Assembly: GCF_037975245.1 (NCBI RefSeq)
Contig: NC_092576.1
Location: 22,507,611-22,571,610 of the forward strand
Direction of reading: 5' to 3'
DNA from: Apostichopus japonicus
Lineage: Eukaryota; Echinodermata; Holothuroidea; Aspidochirotida; Stichopodidae
Length of the DNA stretch: 64,000 nucleotides
Shown here: positions 60,194-64,000 of the stretch, piece by piece
How the letters are laid out: every line of letters begins with the position of its first letter
How positions within the stretch are numbered: the first letter of the stretch is position 1
Program-made: the position numbers and the translations under genes
The notes under the pieces: generated by a model
Told to the model about the DNA's origin: nothing
The model's database searches: none
Seen by the model: the letters and a program-made list of their open reading frames with translations, nothing else

Positions 60194-60587
60194 ATGTCAC
60201 TGATCAATATTACTGTTTTAGCTATTACTATTAGCAGCGGTTTCCTCTCCAAAAAATAATCCAACCTTAAAATCCAGTCAACAGGTCAATTGTAACAAAC
60301 AACTGAATGAAACAAGGAACATCTGCAACCTCCACCAATATAACACTAAACCATTCATTGTCATTGATAGATGTACCCAGGTATTCAATAGCATGAGTCA
60401 CCGATATCAATCTTACATCGGTCCACACATTTTGGAGCCAATAAAAGAAAATCAGCGTTGTTGGAGAGACTCAACGTTGTGCATGCCCGGTGAAAACAGA
60501 CAGTTTAAGAAAGATGTTAATTGGGTATTTGGTAAGAAAAGAGTCGAGGCTCCCATGAAATATATTAACCCGATGTTTGAAGACTAA
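60194..60587 (+). CDS. Possible small secreted Cys-containing protein or peptide precursor, frame broken once
   Basis: ATG at 60194 opens a signal-peptide-like start (MSLINITVLAITISSGFLS). The downstream frame, open from about 60249 to TAA at 60585-60587, joins it if one base of the A6 run (60251-60256) is ignored. That would give about 130 residues with five Cys and a KK-x6-GKKR pattern (KKDVNWVFGKKR). Dibasic sites with Gly before KKR are typical of amidated neuropeptide precursors. Two cautions apply. GGTAAGAAA at the GKKR codons is also a perfect splice donor, so the tail may not be translated. The A6 break may instead mean that a real exon starts nearer 60279. I do not recognise the family. 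Confidence 0.4.
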
Positions 60588-62260
60588 TTTGCGTGGTTGT
60601 TTCTTGTGAACATTTTTCTGAATTTCATGTTGATGCCAAGTAAGAAATCAATTATGAGATAATACAGTTAAGCTATCTTTGCAAGCCTGAAACTAAAAAT
60701 GCATTAGAACACATGCGGTAAGGAAAATAGAAACTTCAATTAAATTACTAGTTTTCAGCAAGAACAAGTACAGTAAATTCAATCGAATACTAACAAAATG
60801 AATAAAGGAATAATAACAAGAATCATAATAATTCTCTATTTTAGCCTTGAGCAGCTGGGACGGTGTTTGTAGCTTTATTTCTTTACACATAGAAACACTG
60901 TTGAACTGAAACTACTTGAAATTTCACATGTCCCATCTGGGTCACGGTAACATATACAAAAGTGGATGTTTGCCCCTACAACTCTTCTTTTTCTCCCCTG
61001 TAGGTTATTACAGTGTTCTTCTCGCTTAGACAGAAGATTGTATCATATTTTAACTTCATTACATTACGGCGAAACCCTTTCAATTCGCGAGGCATTGAAG
61101 ACTCGCCCCAAACCGCGTGCGGCCATCTAAAAAAGTTAACTTTCCGTGGCTTGCAAGTGACGTTTTGTTCATGTCGCTACAAAATGCAGACAGCACAGTA
61201 ATGAAACGTGATACCTTGTTACCTTTAGCTGGACCTGAGATGTCCATCGCTGTATGGTTTGTAAACTGTGCTGTGGGTACTGACTACAGCTGTATGTACT
61301 GACTGTACATTAGTGTCTAATTACCGATGGTAGCAAGCTGTATGTGCATTTTCTGGGATCGATAGTGGTGTTTAACACTTATCTTACACCTCATTGGAAA
61401 CTAGGTCAACTTACCGGCATTAGACGTTTCTTTTTGCGTGGGTCTTCAAACCATTTAACAGTGTACGTACTTCAAGAAATCACAAGGAAAACAGTCATAT
61501 GTTACGATACGGTAAGTTGCAAAACTTTGGTAACATAGTATAAGTTGGTTGTTTAGTCAGTTTCCTTTGGGTTCACCTTATTCTTCTTCTTCTTCTTATT
61601 ATTATTATATCGAGCTTAATAGCCGGTCTATCACAGTTTGGAGATTGTGTTAGCAAATCATTGTTATCTTGAGATTCTTATTTATTTGTATTTTCCATCT
61701 TTACTTTTTTTCTTCTCTTTGAGCCTTGTTTAAATACAAAAAGAAATCAGGCTAGTTGTATGATAATATTAATTTTCTTTATTTTGGTCTGTTTAATTGT
61801 TCTTTTCTTGTTTAGAATGTTTCATTTCTACATCCTTTCAGTCTTTCTGTAATGCACTATATTCTTATTATTGTTCCTTTTCATCATTTTTCTTATCTGT
61901 TTGTCTCTTGTTTTATCGTTTTATTTTTTGCCCAAATGGCCGCCCATACAGGCGTGAACTGGGATGTAACTACAGAAGGAAGCAAATTGTTTGGCCAATT
62001 TGTGTATATTTCTTGTGAAGTGTGAATTCATGGAGGAGTTTGTCGGTGAGATTGCCCCTCCATTCCTAAAAACCGATCGAGTTCACAAGATTTATCACCT
62101 GGCCAATATATGAGAGGGGATTTTTCTGTTGGCAATTGGAAACGACTTTGAGAAGTCTCAAGTCAATAACGCAATCGAAATCAAAACAGCCAAGTATTCG
62201 AATCCGCTTTTGAAGAACTGCTGTTACTTCCCTGTTTGTTTGGCGTGATTCCACACAGCT
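60588..62260. other. No gene recognised; short microsatellite
   Basis: Contains (TTC)n then (ATT)n at 61580-61607. A locally GC-richer block at about 61066-61280 is open in two frames without known domains and could be a dispersed repeat. Confidence 0.4.
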
Positions 62261-62612
62261 CAAGGGCGTAGGGACCGGGGGGCTGGGGGGGGGGGCGCCA
62301 GCCCCCCAGTGAAAAATATGGGGGCGGAAGTATCATTCCGTCCCCCGCTCAGCAAGTCAGAAAACCCCTTTTTCATTTCCAAATCAGAAAAAAATCTTAT
62401 TTGGAGCACCAAATTGCATCTAAGGCCAGGTGAAAATGCAAATTCACAAAATGGAGTGGGTGTTGAAGTGTGCTATATTGCACCAAATTGCATCTGAGGC
62501 CACCTGGAAATGCAAAAAAAATCCAGGGGGACACCCCCTCCCCTTAGACCCCTCCCCCAGGCCGGCCATCAGTCTTCAGCCCCCCACTCAAAAGTACCTT
62601 CCTACGCCACTG
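62261..62612. mobile_element. hAT MITE, 352 bp
   Basis: The left terminus is CAAGGGCGTAGGG and the right terminus, inverted, is CAGTGGCGTAGGAAGG. It is flanked by a perfect 8-bp duplication ACACAGCT at 62253-62260 and 62613-62620. Inside are a G-rich hairpin (GGGGGGCTGG / CCAGCCCCCC) and two copies of CACCAAATTGCATCT.AGGCC about 77 bp apart. Non-coding; the open frames across it are by-products. Confidence 0.9.
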
Positions 62613-64000
62613 ACACAGCTTACACACAGTTCTGGCTTACGAGATAAGAAGACAATGCAGCCTTTGCTAGATGTTGAACATGATACAGAGAGAATCTCGG
62701 GTCTATCGCAAGTCTAACTCTTATTCGTCGAAATCTAAGTGTAACCCTAACTCTAAATCGAAACTCGGATCTACCTCGAGTCTATCGCAACTGTCAACGC
62801 ATAAAACTCTTGTATCGCATAGGCCTATGTTCCTTTCACATGCTTAACGAAACGTTAGGCTATGCACAGACAATGGCAGGGGTTATCATAACGTTGCATT
62901 TGAAGTTGAAGCTTGTATTGTGGGTCTCATCGGTTACAGTGCCATTCCGCCATAGGGTTTGATCCTTTCCGCCATGGTAGAAAAGCTGGAAACCTATGGT
63001 GGAAAAGGTACAACTTAGGAATGGATTTTACTCAGGAAAGTATCGGTGAAACTTTCTTTGGTTCGCGTGGAAGGATATGTACACGGTCTTCAAATGTGAC
63101 GGTTCTCTGGATAGACTGAATTGTAGTTAAGACAAGGTTGGAGATTAGATACAGTCTTTGATCTAAACGTGTTGATTGAATAGTTTTAATTGTAAGTCCA
63201 TAGGCCTAAGTTTCAAGGCACTGTATTCAAGTATATAATAGTTGGTTGAATAAATAAAATTACTCTAAAATATGAATCTAAGAGACTGACTTCCGTCAGC
63301 GTGATGGTTCTACGCGATTTCCTGCTTCCAGGAGGACCTAAAATACAAACATACAACATTCCATCATAGATATGTTATATTGTACAGTAGTTGTGTTACC
63401 CAAGCTACTGCAGCATTTTACATGATATAACACCCTTTCTTGTTCAAGGCATCCATTGTATCAAATCCATAATTTCCAGGGTAACGCTCATTAACCTGCA
63501 AATGCACATTTAGCTTTAATATCACAATTCGTTTATGCACATTTTATGTATTTTACGGACAATAAGGACAGGGTTTTGAGATGGCCACTATTAACATGTT
63601 AAGAGGATCACTCACAATGAACCCTGTAGTGCTATTTTGCTATCTTGATACAGGAGTTCCATAGAACTGTTTTTCTAGAGTCATTTACCAGTGAATATAT
63701 CTGAATAATTATTTTGATTATGTTATTGTTTCACTTTTGTTTTAGAAGTCACTGAGGCTGTAATAATTCAACCATAGGGAGAAACGCTCTAGTGAAGATG
63801 AAGACAGAGACTGTACTGGATAGAGGAGGTCAGGACCTATGAACATATCAAGCTACTTTCAGTATCCTACACTTCTTGACGCACAGAATGACATAGGAAT
63901 GCTAGGAAGTTTGCTTGTTTGTTGTGACTGGATTTATCAAACTGCCTTATAGTGAGTATTTATTTGATTCATTGCAAGAATCTGAAAGTGAACTTAAAGT
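62613..64000. other. No gene recognised
   Basis: The open frame at 62913-63119 overlaps an imperfect inverted repeat (TCCTTTCCGCCATGG / CTATGGTGGAAAAGG) and has no known domain. The rest is AT-rich. Confidence 0.4.

Noticed and set aside
61013-61302. Two overlapping open frames in a locally GC-richer block
   Set aside because: No domain recognised. The block may be a dispersed repeat, but I have no second copy in this window to prove it.
1-64000. CRISPR arrays, tRNA or rRNA genes, prophage or operon structure
   Set aside because: None seen. Spliced exons, LINEs and MITEs show this is eukaryotic nuclear DNA.

Overview
This is an AT-rich, gene-poor eukaryotic window. It has scattered short exons with GT/AG splice signals, long introns and intergenic DNA, simple repeats and many transposon remnants. 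There are no operons or ribosome binding sites, and no rRNA, tRNA or CRISPR that I can see. The recognisable families suggest an invertebrate deuterostome, possibly an echinoderm such as a sea cucumber. These are a transmembrane Ig-domain receptor, an NHL/TRIM-like beta-propeller, a leucine-rich exon of NLR type, CR1/Jockey-like and Tx1/L1-like LINEs, hAT MITEs and TTAA-flanked THAP elements. The species assignment is inference, not proof.

Layout. At 1.87-2.40 kb lies a 62-bp tandem satellite with a very regular period. At 3.8-6.4 kb (+) is a multi-exon Ig-superfamily receptor (four Ig-like domains, a membrane exon, a short tail) with at least three lesions. It is followed immediately by a frameshifted NHL-type propeller relic (6.4-7.1 kb). 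At 10.4-10.95 kb is a TTAA-flanked MITE. At 13-15.8 kb are small gene-like fragments and short repeats. At 23.2-23.8 kb (+) there are two phase-compatible exons that end a gene. At 33.3-43.3 kb (-) three small exons join in a consistent reading phase across about 10 kb. At 34.3-36.4 kb is a TA-flanked element packed with copies of a 14-bp motif.

At 37.9-39.5 kb three hAT-like elements are nested inside one another, each with its own target duplication. At 40.4 kb is a minisatellite, and at 44.7-45.3 kb another hAT MITE. At 45.8-52.2 kb (-) is a decayed LINE, interrupted by a 3.2-kb TTAA-flanked Kolobok-like element. That element carries a THAP-domain relic on one strand and a P2X7-C-terminal-like gene relic on the other. 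At 55.9-56.9 kb is a third TTAA element, at 57.1-57.3 kb (-) an NLR-type LRR exon, and at 58.0-58.5 kb a Tx1/L1-like LINE fragment. At 60.2-60.6 kb (+) is a possible small secreted protein, and at 62.3-62.6 kb a hAT MITE with a perfect 8-bp duplication.

Overall, the window looks like an accessory, immune-receptor-rich region being eroded and rearranged by DNA transposons. Most coding remnants are broken or partial. The most convincing structures are the nested transposons, the Kolobok-in-LINE insertion and the Ig receptor/NHL relic pair.
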